Under the pieces are notes generated by a model, which saw only the letters and a list, made by a program, of their open reading frames with translations, did no database searches and was not told the origin of the DNA. DNA of 64,000 bases from Endozoicomonas sp. SCSIO W0465 (GTDB taxonomy: Bacteria > Pseudomonadota > Gammaproteobacteria > Pseudomonadales > Endozoicomonadaceae): contig NZ_CP092417.1 in NCBI RefSeq assembly GCF_023716865.1, forward strand, positions 2,644,001-2,708,000, written 5' to 3'. Positions 16,416-26,249 of this stretch are shown one piece after another (the stretch's first letter is position 1; each line of letters begins with the position of its first letter). Position numbers and translations under genes: made by a program.

Positions 16416-17478
16416 AACTCGATTCCACATCCGCCACCGTCGGCCAGGCATTCATTACCGCCTTTAATAACGTTGCCAGAGGAATGGCAAAAAAGATTCC
16501 CCAGAACCCCCACAAACCGCCGAAAACCAGAACAGCAAGAATGATCGCAACAGGATGAAGATTCACCGCTTCAGAAAAGAGCAGTGGCACCAGAACATTA
16601 CCATCCAGTGCCTGAATAATCCCGTAGACTACCATCAGAATGACAAACTGATCATCCACTCCCCATTGAAAAAAACCGATAACGGCAATGGGAATCGTCA
16701 CCACTGTCGCCCCGATGTAGGGCACAACAACAGAGAAACCCACCATCACGGCCAGAAGTGCAGAATAGCTTAACCCTAACAGGGCAAACAGCACATAGCT
16801 GACACCGCCAACAATGACAATTTCTATCGCCTTGCCACGAATATAATTGGCAATCTGACCATTCATTTCATCAGCAACCTGATCAATCAGACGGCGGCGG
16901 CGAGGTAAAATACTGACGATCCAGCCCAGCAACACCTCTTTATCCTTCAAAAAAAAGAAGACAAGAATCGGCACCAGAATCAAATAGACCAGGAGCGCAA
17001 CAATCCCGGGCAGCTTTGATAATGAAAATGATAATGCCCACTGGCCAAAATCAGCCAGATGCTTATTAATGGTAGTGACCAGCAAACTCACCTGATGATC
17101 AGAAACAAACCCCGGGTACAACTCCGGCAGGCTAACCAGCAGAGACTGGCCTTCCCGTACCATGCCTGGTAACGCATTTAACAGGTGGGTAACCTGCTCC
17201 CAAACCAGAGGAAATACTACAAAAATAACCAACAAAAGCGCCGCAAGAAAGCCTGTAAACACCAGGTTTACCGCAAAGAAGTGTGGCACCCGACGGCGTT
17301 CAAGCCAATTCACAAGCCCCTGCATCAGAAACGCAAAAACCAAAGCAGCCAGGGCCGGGGCCAGCATTTTTCCCATTGTCAGGACGACAAAAAAGCCAAC
17401 CAACAGGATGACCAGAAGAACGATCGCTTCCTGATCAGAAAGATAGCTGTGCAACCATCCCTTAATTACCTTAAGCAT
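16414..17478 (-). CDS. perM: PerM-type AI-2E family transporter (inner membrane)
   Basis: 354 residues from ATG at 17478. Multi-spanning membrane protein of the AI-2E/PerM family. Hydrophobic segments are seen near residues 20-50, 62-82, 150-180, 205-260 and 270-335, with the family region VPYIGATVVTIPIAVIGFFQWG and a Gly-rich FGGLWGFWGIFFAIPLATL. The substrate in most members is unknown. The gene order bcp-perM-tusA-like-bepA is the Pseudomonas order. Confidence 0.88.
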   Translation of the reverse strand: MLKVIKGWLHSYLSDQEAIVLLVILLVGFFVVLTMGKMLAPALAALVFAFLMQGLVNWLERRRVPHFFAVNLVFTGFLAALLLVIFVVFPLVWEQVTHLLNALPGMVREGQSLLVSLPELYPGFVSDHQVSLLVTTINKHLADFGQWALSFSLSKLPGIVALLVYLILVPILVFFFLKDKEVLLGWIVSILPRRRRLIDQVADEMNGQIANYIRGKAIEIVIVGGVSYVLFALLGLSYSALLAVMVGFSVVVPYIGATVVTIPIAVIGFFQWGVDDQFVILMVVYGIIQALDGNVLVPLLFSEAVNLHPVAIILAVLVFGGLWGFWGIFFAIPLATLLKAVMNAWPTVADVESS

Positions 17479-17541
17479 CAAATGCTCCGTTATTATCTGG
17501 CTACTGCCCTTTATTGCTCAGTGGGCGCTCATTTGTTTGAT

Positions 17542-17772
17542 TTACTTATGCTGCAGTGTATGAATAAAAACCCCTTGCTGCTCTTCACTGGCAATCAGAA
17601 CATGTCCGCTGATTTTGGCAAAACTGGCAAAATCCCTGACAGAGCCCGGATCTGTAGCGTACACTCTAATGACCTGTCCCGGCCGCATCCGGCTCAATGC
17701 CTGCTTTGCTTTCAGCAGCGGTAGTGGACAACTCATTCCTTTAAGATCAAGCTCCTGATCAACATCCATCAT
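17542..17772 (-). CDS. TusA-family sulfurtransferase (PA1006-like)
   Basis: 76 residues from ATG at 17772; upstream in-frame codons extend to 17862 but contain no family sequence. TusA fold with the CPxP motif LDLKGMSCPLPLLKAK (active Cys at residue 15). Members carry persulfide sulfur for tRNA thiolation or cofactor assembly; the Pseudomonas gene at this place was linked to molybdenum homeostasis. Lies just upstream of perM and divergent from bepA. Confidence 0.85.
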   Translation of the reverse strand: MMDVDQELDLKGMSCPLPLLKAKQALSRMRPGQVIRVYATDPGSVRDFASFAKISGHVLIASEEQQGVFIHTLQHK

Positions 17773-18029
17773 AGCGACGCGTTCTCTTGAAACAGCTTCT
17801 CTTGAAACGAACACAGAAAACAACACTGAACTGCCAGCACCGGTAAAAACCGGAACATCCACAATAGTAAAGCGTCAGAACTGTGTAAGCACTTTAGCGG
17901 GAAAAAGATCAAAAGAGGTAATATCCCACTCATGATCAACCATTTTTATAACAGCACCGTGTCAGACAGCTTCGTCATCAACGGATTCGTGATAAAGTGT
18001 ACCGTAGAAAACACGAGTATGGATATTCT

Positions 18030-19514
18030 ATGAAACCAGTGGGCATTCTGTCAGCACTTCTACTAACGGCCAGTTTAACCACGGTATTGTCCAGCTACCC
18101 CAATGCTGTACATAGTAGCAACCTGAACCTGCCAAGCCTTGGTGATACGACTTCTGCCGTTATTTCTCAGCAAGAAGAGTATGAGCTGGGACGTTCCTGG
18201 TTGAAAGCCCTTCGTAATCAGACACCCATGGTTCCCGATCCTCAACTGAAAGACTATCTGGAAAATCTTATCTTCCGGCTCGCCGCTTCCAGCCAACTTC
18301 AGGATCATCGGCTCGTTCCTCTGGTGATTGACAGCCCCGTTCTGAATGCATTTGCTGCCCCTGGCGGCATTGTGGGCGTCAACACAGGGCTTTTTCTCAA
18401 TGCCGAAACTGAAGCTCAGTTTGCGGCCGTACTGGCACACGAACTCGCTCATTTGAGTCAGCGGCACTACGCTCGCAATGTAGAAGAGGCCCGTAATCAA
18501 AGTATCCCAAATGCTGCTGCGATCCTTGGTTCTATCCTGATCATGGCAACGGCCGGTGGTGATGCCGGCGCCGCAGCACTGACCTCAACCGTCGCGGGGA
18601 TGCAAAGCGCACGTCTGCGCTTCAGCCGCCAGTTTGAAAGGGAAGCCGATAACATTGGCATAACCACCCTGGCCAAAGCAGGCTTCGACCCTCAGGCAAT
18701 GCCGGAAATCTTTGAGCAAATGAATAAAGCCAGCCGGTATGGTAGCCGCCCCCCCGAATTTCTGCTCACACACCCGGTAACAGAAAACCGGATTGCCGAC
18801 TCAAGAGCTCGCGCAGACCAAATGTCCGCCCAGAAATTAACAACAGGTAAAGGCTCACTGAACTACCAGTTCATGAGAATGCGTGCTGCAGTACTGAGCA
18901 GTAACAATCATCATGAAATGGTCAGACAGCTGAACAAGAGATTAGAGTCCGGATTAACGGCCACATCAAAAACCAGCCATGCTCCCACTCGATATGGGTT
19001 GGTGCTGGCCAGCATAGAAACCCGAGACTTCACGGTAGCAGAGCACCAGATGAAACGCCTGCTGCAACAATACCCTGATAATCCTCACCTGATTATGACC
19101 CAGTCACTGTTGGAAGCAGCATCCGGCAAAGCCAGCCAGGGCCTTACACGGATCGACAAGGCGCTGAGCACCAACCCGGAAAGTTACCCCCTTCTGGCAA
19201 CGCGCGCAGAAATCCTGTTGCAACAGCAGGATTATGTCGGCGCACGACATGAGCTTCAGAAACTTAGCCGCCTCCGCCCGGACGATCCGGACATCTGGTT
19301 CGAACTGGCTGAAGTCCAGGGGCTTGCAGAGGATATTGTCGGCCTGCACCAATCACGCGCTGAGTACTTCTTCCTGAATGGCAATTTAGATGATGCCATC
19401 AAACACCTGCAGTACGCTGTGAAAATGTCCGGAGATAACTTCTCTCTCAAATCAAAACTTCAGCAGAAGCTGACGGATATGCAAAACTATCGCCAGAAGC
19501 TGAGAAACTCATAG
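18030..19514 (+). CDS. bepA: BepA-like periplasmic M48 metalloprotease/chaperone with TPR domain
   Basis: 494 residues from ATG at 18030. Signal peptide (MKPVGILSALLLTASLTTVL), M48 zinc motif HELAH at residues 137-141 with the third ligand in FEREAD, then a C-terminal tetratricopeptide domain (DYVGARHELQKLSRLRPDD and following). BepA clears stalled LptD and BamA substrates at the outer membrane. A loop with ATAGGDAGAAAL matches the family. Intact; divergent from the tusA-like gene. Confidence 0.92.
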   Translation: MKPVGILSALLLTASLTTVLSSYPNAVHSSNLNLPSLGDTTSAVISQQEEYELGRSWLKALRNQTPMVPDPQLKDYLENLIFRLAASSQLQDHRLVPLVIDSPVLNAFAAPGGIVGVNTGLFLNAETEAQFAAVLAHELAHLSQRHYARNVEEARNQSIPNAAAILGSILIMATAGGDAGAAALTSTVAGMQSARLRFSRQFEREADNIGITTLAKAGFDPQAMPEIFEQMNKASRYGSRPPEFLLTHPVTENRIADSRARADQMSAQKLTTGKGSLNYQFMRMRAAVLSSNNHHEMVRQLNKRLESGLTATSKTSHAPTRYGLVLASIETRDFTVAEHQMKRLLQQYPDNPHLIMTQSLLEAASGKASQGLTRIDKALSTNPESYPLLATRAEILLQQQDYVGARHELQKLSRLRPDDPDIWFELAEVQGLAEDIVGLHQSRAEYFFLNGNLDDAIKHLQYAVKMSGDNFSLKSKLQQKLTDMQNYRQKLRNS

Positions 19515-19642
19515 TTCTTCAGCAAATCATCCCCCAGTGTCTGAGAGCTTCTACAGATACTGGGAGTTTTCAGCCTCACCTGCGATCGCACTGTTTGAAC
19601 CGTCGATTTCACCAGAACCAATCGAAAGCCTGGCAACTTTTG

Positions 19643-19677
19643 CCATTGCCCATTGCCCATTGCCCATTGCCCATTGC
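19643..19677. repeat. Tandem repeat CCATTGC x5 (7 bp)
   Basis: Five perfect head-to-tail copies of CCATTGC just downstream of bepA. Not within a supported gene. Confidence 0.85.
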
Positions 19678-19686
19678 ATAGTCGAA

Positions 19687-20049
19687 CTATTCCGGACGAT
19701 AGTCTGCTGCAAAATCATTATTTTTGCGTTGGATTGTGCGAGTGTAATCACGATAGTGTATCCAGGCGGCATTAGTCACAGCAGAAATGGCGGCCACCTC
19801 CTGCCACCCCCTGCGCAGATCAGCACTTACACTGCTAGCGCATACGGTCCTTACTCGAGTATTATGGCTGGATAAAGCCTTACCCGGATGCCACCAAAAA
19901 CGCTGACAGGCAAGGCGCTGCGGTAACTGAATAATCAGTGGGACAAACTCATTCGGTAATGTGATGAGGGTTATCTGAAGACAGTATTTGAGCTGTTGCC
20001 AATAGCCGGAACGGTTGAAGAAGTTGAGCAACTGCTGCCATTGAATCAA
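19687..20049 (-). pseudogene. Possible degraded coding sequence of unknown family
   Basis: An open minus-strand frame of 120 codons with plausible protein composition (for example YCLQITLITLPNEFVPLIIQ and WQEVAAISAVTNAAWIHYRDYT). There is no recognised domain, no clear ribosome-binding site and no partner genes. It may be a transposase or phage fragment. Weak support. Confidence 0.2.
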
Positions 20050-20102
20050 AACCCTGCCTGAAGCAAGGTGGACTTAATCAACCGCTTATTTCTCTACAAA
20101 AC

Positions 20103-20137
20103 AAAAACCCCAACAGATTGCTCTATCGGGGTTTTCA
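20103..20137 (-). terminator. rRNA-operon-type terminator
   Basis: AAAACCCCGATAGAGCAATC..GGGGTTTTTGT on the minus strand forms a hairpin with a T-tract, placed about 30 nt downstream of the 5S rRNA end, as at the end of rrn operons. Confidence 0.7.
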
Positions 20138-20164
20138 GCCTTGAGCATACTCAAGTTAAACATG

Positions 20165-20197
20165 GTGCCTGGCGATGTCCTACTCTCACATGGGGAA
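20165..20197 (-). rRNA. rrf: 5S rRNA, 3'-terminal ~33 nt only (truncated)
   Basis: The minus strand reads CCCCATGTGAGAGTAGGACATCGCCAGGCA, the standard 3' end of gammaproteobacterial 5S rRNA. Upstream of CCCCAT the match stops abruptly; no 23S or remaining 5S follows. This is an rrn operon end left by a rearrangement. Confidence 0.75.
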
Positions 20198-20311
20198 GAA
20201 GACACAGTAAAAGCCTGCCAATTAGCACTATAGAGCACAAAACGAAAAACGCTACAACCCTTGCTATCACTGACATTTCACGCTAATAGTAACTCCATGC
20301 CAAAAATAATG

Positions 20312-21916
20312 GTAACTATTCAGCACTGAGCAAAGGCATATTACAGTAATTCCGAACAGCTCTATGAAGTGATTGATATATGTCCATTCCCTGTTTTCTG
20401 GCAGACGACAAATAGCTGCGAATCCGTGCAAACATAGAACCACCGTCTGCACTCCTGAAGCAGCCTGAGATTTTCTGCTTTAACTTGGCCATTCGAACAT
20501 CCCGTTCACTGCCATTGTTATCGAAGGGAATGGTAAAATCTGACATGAAGCGCAGTGTCTCAGCCTTGAACTCAGTGAGTCGTTTGAAGAGATTGTAAGC
20601 TTTAGTATTCTTGACTTTCTTGCGCTTAAGCTCCTCTCGTTGCTTCTCCATATAGACGACTTCTTTCATTAGAGCCCGCTGAAGCAACCGGTCATAAATC
20701 TTCTCGATTCGTTCACAGACAACACTTGGCATCTGTAGCATACCTATGGTCTTAAAGCCCTTGCAGTAATGCCAGGAAAGCCTCAGTAGCTTCATCAATC
20801 GCAACGCCAGTTGATTGCTGTCCCTATCAACAACACCCAAAAGCTCCCTCAGGTGATGGGCATTGCAAAGTACGTGAGTTGCCGCATATGCAAAATAGGA
20901 TTTCCAATGATCATGAACCAGAACGCCTGCAAATGTTAGCAGTATGCCCATCGTGTCCATGGCCTCACGACCTCGCTTTTCAGACAAGTAGTAGAGCGTC
21001 CATTGTTCATCCCGCATAACGTGTAGCCAGTGCAAAGAGCCCTCGGCCCGCATACCCGTTTCATCGGCTCCGGCAACAGACGATTCCCGCAAGGCGTCAC
21101 GAATAACCTCTTCAGTAGAAGCCAGATTTTCATAGGTTCTGGCCACAAAATTGGCGACAGTGCCTGCACTTACACTCATTTTATAGAGAGTATTAAAATA
21201 CTCTGACACGCGCTTAAAAGGCAGGAAATGGTATTGGTTAAGATAGACGGCCATAGCCTGTGTGGCTGAGCCATATGTGCGGCAGCGGTAACACCTTCCG
21301 GGAATTCAGCCTGATTCCGACAACCACAGTGCAGATTTTTTTCAGCCCTATGGGCCGTTACTTCAAATTCACCCGGTCTCCCTGGTTTCAAACACCTGTC
21401 GTTCAATATATTTGACCGGCTCACTATCAAGAAGAGACGCCTGACATTTATTGCATTCTTTAACCGGAAGGTACTCAATATAGTCAGGGATATCGACCTG
21501 TTTAAGACAAGTGCCCTGATGCCCTTTCTTTCCACCGGCTTTATTACCAGAAGACTGTCTCAGACTTTTAGGATTGGGTTTTTCATCCGATGGATCGGTA
21601 CCTTTATCTGCGGAAAGGTCGTCAGAATGATCTGGAGAATTACTGTTTTTACAAGGTTTTTGATAACCATCAGACGATGGCGGCTTGCTGCTGTTTTGAC
21701 TGTTCTTGCCAACCTTTTCTTCCAATTCTCGACATCGCTCTTCCAGACAGGCAACTCTCATCCGCAGCTCTGCATTCTCTTTCAAGAGAATCTCAGCCGA
21801 CATAGTTGCGGGTAGTTCTGGAATCATGCTGGCGAATATTGTGGAAAAATGGTGCTTAAGAGGATGGTATAAAAATCAGAAAATTCCAGATTTATGTGGG
21901 GGTGCTGAACAGTTAC
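20312..21916 (-). mobile_element. IS66-family element, copy A (ISBst12-like single-orf), decayed
   Basis: 1605 bp. Ends GTAACTATTCAGCACTGAG and, inverted, GTAACTGTTCAGCACCCCC; exact 8-bp duplication AAATAATG at 20304-20311 and 21917-21924. Same element as copies B, C and D. Confidence 0.9.
20316..21827 (-). pseudogene. IS66-family transposase, copy A, frameshifted
   Basis: Same protein as the intact 504-residue copy B at 24460-25974, but small indels near 21240-21390 (for example an extra T in CTGGTTTCAAAC and changes around GCAGATTTTTTTCAG) break it. An N-terminal ORF (21369-21827) and a C-terminal ORF (20316-21254) result. Not functional as it stands. Confidence 0.88.
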
Positions 21917-22036
21917 AAATAATGTGATACGGTTTGAGTATTCAGAATCCGAATCCTGTCCGAATCAGATAAGAATAGTCTTGGGAGTTGCGTAGAGATG
22001 ATAAAGAAGATCACTGAAAGCAGTGTATCAAAAATG

Positions 22037-23342
22037 AACCTGATTACCACCGACCCTACGTCGTGAGCCAGCTGCTATAATAAACGTCGATAGTCATGTG
22101 TTTTGGAGGTAAAACTGATGTGTAAAAACACCATTCAGTTCCAAAAAGGCCTTGGCATTATGCAATTTCTGGCTAATTACGGCAGTGAAGAGCAGTGTGA
22201 GAACGCGCTGTCCTCTTGGCGCTGGCCAGATGGCTTCCAATGCCCGAAGTGTGGCTCCCGCAGTTTCTGCAAGCTTCACCGGAAAGCTGAATTCCAGTGC
22301 AATTGCTGCCGTTGCCAAACCTCGCTTACCAGTAACACTATCTTTGACTCAACAAAGCTGCCTCTAGCTACCTGGTTTCTGGGTATCTATCTCGTCACCC
22401 AGAATAAAGCGGGGATTTCTTGCCTGACGCTTCATCGACAACTTGGCATTTCCTACAATGCCGCATTGCGCATGAAACACAAACTCATGCAGGTCATGAT
22501 GGAAAGAGATAACAGCTGGCAGTTGAGTGGTTTTGTTCAGATTGATGACGCCTATTGGGGCGGAGAGCGCCACGGAGGCCGCCGGGGCAGAGGCTCAGAG
22601 AACAAAGCCCCCTTCGTGGCCGCAGTTCAGACAGATGCTGATAACCACCCTATCTACATGAAGTTCAATGCCGTTGATAACTTCCGGCGAAAAACCATTC
22701 AGGAGTGGGCAGAACATGCCCTGAAAAAGGGTGTCCGGGCCGTCAGCGATGGCTTGTCCTGTTTCCGGGGTATTGAAGATGCCGGATGCCAGCACACAGC
22801 CATCATTACCGGTGGTGGGCATGCATCCATGGAGAATGAGTTGTTCACCTGGGTAAATACCATGCTGGGAAACGTGAAAACAGCGATTACCGGTACTTAC
22901 CATAAGCTCGACCCCAAGCATCTGGGCCGTTATCTATCAGAGTTCAACTATCGGTTTAACCGGCGTTTTGATATGCCTTCAATGATCTCAAGGCTAGGTC
23001 GGGCTGCAGTCAATACAGCACCGATGCCGGATCGACTTCTCAAACTGCCAGACGTCCAGTGGAAACCGGGTTAGCCATCAACCGATAATTGAAAGTCAGT
23101 TGACGTATTAATATCATTATTTCGAATGATGATGTGGGTCTTTGCTTGTTCGGAGCGGTTATGAAACCGAATTTAGTTGATAATCTGGAGAACAAGCCGT
23201 CATGATGCCTGCTCCACCGGTAATACTGGAGAGGTTCTATTATTTCTTTACCGGATTATAGACATAAAGAATGAAAAGCTGCACGTATATTCTTAAATTA
23301 TCTTTCCCTGTGTCATGACGTACGATCAGTGGTAATCAGGTT
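22037..23342 (+). mobile_element. IS1595-family element, second kind, single copy
   Basis: Ends AACCTGATTACCAC (left) and its complement GTGGTAATCAGGTT (right), with further similarity inward (ACCCTACGTC versus GACGTACG). About 1.3 kb containing one transposase gene. No matching target duplication is visible because another IS1595 element begins 7 bp to the right. Confidence 0.7.
22118..23074 (+). CDS. IS1595-family transposase (ISXO2-like domain)
   Basis: 318 residues from ATG at 22118, preceded at 7 nt by the strong site GGAGGT. N-terminal zinc ribbon CPKCGSRSFCKL...CNCCRCQ, then the ISXO2-type catalytic domain: VQIDDAYWGGERHGG (first D), AVSDGLSCF (second D), and MLGNVKTAITGTYHKLDPKHLGRYLSEFNYRFNRRF at the C-terminus (given here only to locate it: 22855-22965). 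Intact. Confidence 0.88.
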   Translation: MCKNTIQFQKGLGIMQFLANYGSEEQCENALSSWRWPDGFQCPKCGSRSFCKLHRKAEFQCNCCRCQTSLTSNTIFDSTKLPLATWFLGIYLVTQNKAGISCLTLHRQLGISYNAALRMKHKLMQVMMERDNSWQLSGFVQIDDAYWGGERHGGRRGRGSENKAPFVAAVQTDADNHPIYMKFNAVDNFRRKTIQEWAEHALKKGVRAVSDGLSCFRGIEDAGCQHTAIITGGGHASMENELFTWVNTMLGNVKTAITGTYHKLDPKHLGRYLSEFNYRFNRRFDMPSMISRLGRAAVNTAPMPDRLLKLPDVQWKPG

Positions 23343-23349
23343 TCCTTTT

Positions 23350-24381
23350 GGCTCTTTTCGAATTCCGAACTGCTGAACTATCCTTGGTGGATATAATTAG
23401 CCATCGCCAGCATTGACCATGAATATAGGCCGAATCTCAGATCTCATCAGTAATGACACCTGCTTTGAGATGATCCGTGAGAACCGCTGGCCAGATGGCA
23501 CTGTTCTCTGTCCGCACTGTGATTCTGAGAATGTCAAAAAGAATGGACACGACAATGTGCAGGTAGAGTGCCAGCACTATTACTGTAAGTCCTGTAAGCG
23601 CTACTTCGATGACCTGACAAATACGGTTTTCGCAGGACACCACCGACCACTCAAAGTCTGGATTGCCTGTCTCTATTTAATGGGGCTGAACGTCTCCAAC
23701 AGCCAGATAGCTCAGGAACTTGATCTGTGTGTCAGTGATGCACACCATATGACCACAGTCTTACGAAATGGTGTTGTTGACCGAAAGCCTGAAGTGATTC
23801 TTGATGGCGAAGTTGAATTCGACGAGGTCTACATTGTAGCTGGTCACAAGGGACACCCTGAAGCATTAAAAAAATCTGGATCGTCCACCGAGAAAAAGAA
23901 GGCTTAAAGGCGCTCCGGGCCGTGGGACTCTTGAAAAAGACAAACCGCCGGTATTGGGAATGATTCAAAGGGGAGGTCAGGTCATTATCAACATGCTGTC
24001 GAACGTTAAGAAGGCGACAATCGAACCATTTATCAAGAAACACGTAGCCCCACAGAGCCAGATTTATACCGATGAATACAACATCTATGATGACCTTGAA
24101 AGCTGGGGCTTCAGACATAAAACGGTCTGTCACGGCAAAGGTGAGTATGCTCGTGATGATGACAAAGACGGTATTTACGAGGTGCATGTTAATACTATGG
24201 AGGGGTTTTGGTCACTTCTACGCTCGTGGCTAAGGCCTCACAGGGGAATATCCCAAGAGGCTTTACCCCTTTACCTTGGCTTTTTTGAGTTTTTGCATAA
24301 TATTGGCCGAAGAGGCAAAAGTCTTCTTCAGCCCTTAGTCAACTTGCTGGTTACATAGCAGTCTGGAATTGGAAAAGAGCC
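23350..24381 (+). mobile_element. IS1595-family element, copy A of the kind that parents the MITEs
   Basis: 1032 bp, identical in length to copy B at 60256-61287. Ends GGCTCTTTTCGAATTCC..ACTGCT and inverted GGCTCTTTTCCAATTCC..ACTGCT. The flanks (left TTCCTTTT, right TTATAGGT) do not form a target duplication, unlike copy B, so an adjacent deletion or recombination took place. Confidence 0.88.
23419..24358 (+). pseudogene. IS1595-family transposase, copy A, split by a frameshift
   Basis: The N-terminal part (23419-23907) has a zinc ribbon CPHCDSENVKKNG...CKSCKRYF and a catalytic region GEVEFDEVYIVAGHKG. After a run of seven A the frame ends at STEKKKA. The family continuation (RKRRLKGAPGRGTLEKDKPP, then GMIQRGGQVIINML to 24358) is in another frame. 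The same break is present in copy B, so it was spread by transposition or is bypassed by frameshifting. Confidence 0.85.
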
Positions 24382-24382
24382 T

Positions 24383-24448
24383 TATAGGTTTATTGATGAG
24401 CGAGCAGGTAAATATGAATTGACTGCGATTAACCAGTTTGACCGATAA
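24383..24448 (+). pseudogene. C-terminal scrap of an unknown gene cut by IS1595 copy A
   Basis: Directly right of the IS the plus strand reads YRFIDERAGKYELTAINQFDR then TAA. It looks like a genuine protein end but is only 21 residues; no family recognised. Confidence 0.25.
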
Positions 24449-24455
24449 AATAATC

Positions 24456-26063
24456 GTAACTATTCAGCACTGAGCAAAGGCATATTACAGTAATTCCGAA
24501 CAGCTCTATGAAGTGATTGATATATGTCCATTCCCTGTTTTCTGGCAGACGACAAATAGCTGCGAATCCGTGCAAACATAGAACCACCGTCTGCACTCCT
24601 GAAGCAGCCTGAGATTTTCTGCTTTAACTTGGCCATTCGAACATCCCGCTCACTGCCATTGTTATCGAAGGGAATGGTAAAATCTGACATGAAGCGCAGT
24701 GTCTCAGCCTTGAACTCAGTGAGTCGTTTGAAGAGATTGTAAGCTTTAGTATTCTTGACTTTCTTGCGCTTAAGCTCCTCTCGTTGCTTCTCCATATAGA
24801 CGACTTCTTTCATTAGAGCCCGCTGAAGCAACCGGTCATAAATCTTCTCGATTCGTTCACAGACAACACTTGGCATCTGTAGCATACCTATGGTCTTAAA
24901 GCCCTTGCAGTAATGCCAGGAAAGCCTCAGTAGCTTCATCAATCGCAACGCCAGTTGATTGCTGTCCCTATCAACAACACCCAAAAGCTCCCTCAGGTGA
25001 TGGGCATTGCAAAGTACGTGAGTTGCCGCATATGCAAAATAGGATTTCCAATGATCATGAACCAGAACGCCTGCAAATGTTAGCAGTATGCCCATCGTGT
25101 CCATGGCCTCACGACCTCGCTTTTCAGACAAGTAGTAGAGCGTCCATTGTTCATCCCGCATAACGTGTAGCCAGTGCAAAGAGCCCTCGGCCCGCATACC
25201 CGTTTCATCGGCTCCGGCAACAGACGATTCCCGCAAGGCGTCACGAATAACCTCTTCAGTAGAAGCCAGATTTTCATAGGTTCTGGCCACAAAATTGGCG
25301 ACAGTGCCTGCACTTACACTCATTTTATAGAGAGTATTAAAATACTCTGACACGCGCTTAAAAGGCAGGAAATGGTATTGGTTAAGATAGACGGCCATAG
25401 CCTGTGTGGCTGAGCCATATTGTGCGGCAGCGGTAACACCTTCCGGGAATTCAGCCTGATTCCGACAACCACAAGTGCAGATTTTTACTTCAGCTCTATG
25501 GGCCGTTACTTCAAATTCACCCGGTCTCCCTGGTTCAAACACCTGTCGTTCAATATATTTGACCGGCTCACTATCAAGAAGAGACGCCTGACATTTATTG
25601 CATTCTTTAACCGGAAGGTACTCAATATAGTCAGGGATATCGACCTGTTTAAGACAAGTGCCCTGATGCCCTTTCTTTCCACCGGCTTTATTACCAGAAG
25701 ACTGTCTCAGACTTTTAGGATTGGGTTTTTCATCCGATGGATCGGTACCTTTATCTGCGGAAAGGTCGTCAGAATGATCTGGAGAATTACTGTTTTTACA
25801 AGGTTTTTGATAACCATCAGACGATGGCGGCTTGCTGCTGTTTTGACTGTTCTTGCCAACCTTTTCTTCCAATTCTCGACATCGCTCTTCCAGACAGGCA
25901 ACTCTCATCCGCAGCTCTGCATTCTCTTTCAAGAGAATCTCAGCCGACATAGTTGCGGGTAGTTCTGGAATCATGCTGGCGAATATTGTGGAAAAATGGT
26001 GCTTAAGAGGATGGTATAAAAATCAGAAAATTCCAGATTTATGTGGGGGTGCTGAACAGTTAC
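24456..26063 (-). mobile_element. IS66-family element, copy B, complete
   Basis: 1608 bp with ends GTAACTATTCAGCAC and inverted GTAACTGTTCAGCAC. The exact 8-bp duplication AAATAATC lies at 24448-24455 and 26064-26071. The right copy overlaps the target duplication of MITE copy 3, showing insertion next to an existing MITE. Confidence 0.93.
24460..25974 (-). CDS. IS66-family transposase, intact copy (reference for copies A, C, D)
   Basis: 504 residues from ATG at 25974. N-terminal coiled coil (LLKENAELRMRVACLEERCRELEEKV in part), the SSKPPSSDGYQKP motif, a zinc-binding CxxCxxxL segment (KECNKCQASL) and CTCGC. DDE_IS66 core follows with SSVAGADETGMRAEG (D), VLVHDHWKSYF (D) and the C-terminal NNGSERDVRMAKLKQKISG (E). 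Uninterrupted, so it probably supplies transposase to the other copies. Confidence 0.92.
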   Translation of the reverse strand: MIPELPATMSAEILLKENAELRMRVACLEERCRELEEKVGKNSQNSSKPPSSDGYQKPCKNSNSPDHSDDLSADKGTDPSDEKPNPKSLRQSSGNKAGGKKGHQGTCLKQVDIPDYIEYLPVKECNKCQASLLDSEPVKYIERQVFEPGRPGEFEVTAHRAEVKICTCGCRNQAEFPEGVTAAAQYGSATQAMAVYLNQYHFLPFKRVSEYFNTLYKMSVSAGTVANFVARTYENLASTEEVIRDALRESSVAGADETGMRAEGSLHWLHVMRDEQWTLYYLSEKRGREAMDTMGILLTFAGVLVHDHWKSYFAYAATHVLCNAHHLRELLGVVDRDSNQLALRLMKLLRLSWHYCKGFKTIGMLQMPSVVCERIEKIYDRLLQRALMKEVVYMEKQREELKRKKVKNTKAYNLFKRLTEFKAETLRFMSDFTIPFDNNGSERDVRMAKLKQKISGCFRSADGGSMFARIRSYLSSARKQGMDIYQSLHRAVRNYCNMPLLSAE

Positions 26064-26073
26064 AAATAATCAA

Positions 26074-26233
26074 GGCTCTTGTAGGATTTCAGACTGCTAC
26101 TGGGTTGAACATTGCTGAAGCCCTTTATCTACAAAGGTTGTCAGCATATTGTCCGGTAATGTTGCTCAATCCTTGTTTTTCGTGACCTACAGTCAGTTTT
26201 CACTGTAGAGCAGTTCGTAATCAAAATAGAGCC
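26074..26233. mobile_element. MITE (copy 3), IS1595-related
   Basis: 160 bp, nearly identical to copy 2 (6009-6168). The exact duplication ATAATCAA lies at 26066-26073 and 26234-26241. Ends GGCTCTTGTAGG / ATAGAGCC. Confidence 0.9.
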
Positions 26234-26249
26234 ATAATCAAAGTAGCTA

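Larger units (their letters stand above)
19515..20311. other. Gene-poor stretch with rrn remnant, short tandem repeat and degenerate coding sequence
   Basis: After bepA there is a 7-bp tandem repeat, a possible degraded minus-strand gene (19687-20049), an rrn-type terminator and the 3' end of a 5S rRNA cut off near 20197. The last ~110 bp before the IS66 element at 20312 hold nothing I can recognise. The region looks like a rearrangement junction. Confidence 0.5.

Noticed and set aside
22094..22921. Minus-strand ORFs opposite the I595-type transposase (22094-22318, 22364-22573, 22595-22921)
   Set aside because: Shadow frames of a clear transposase gene.
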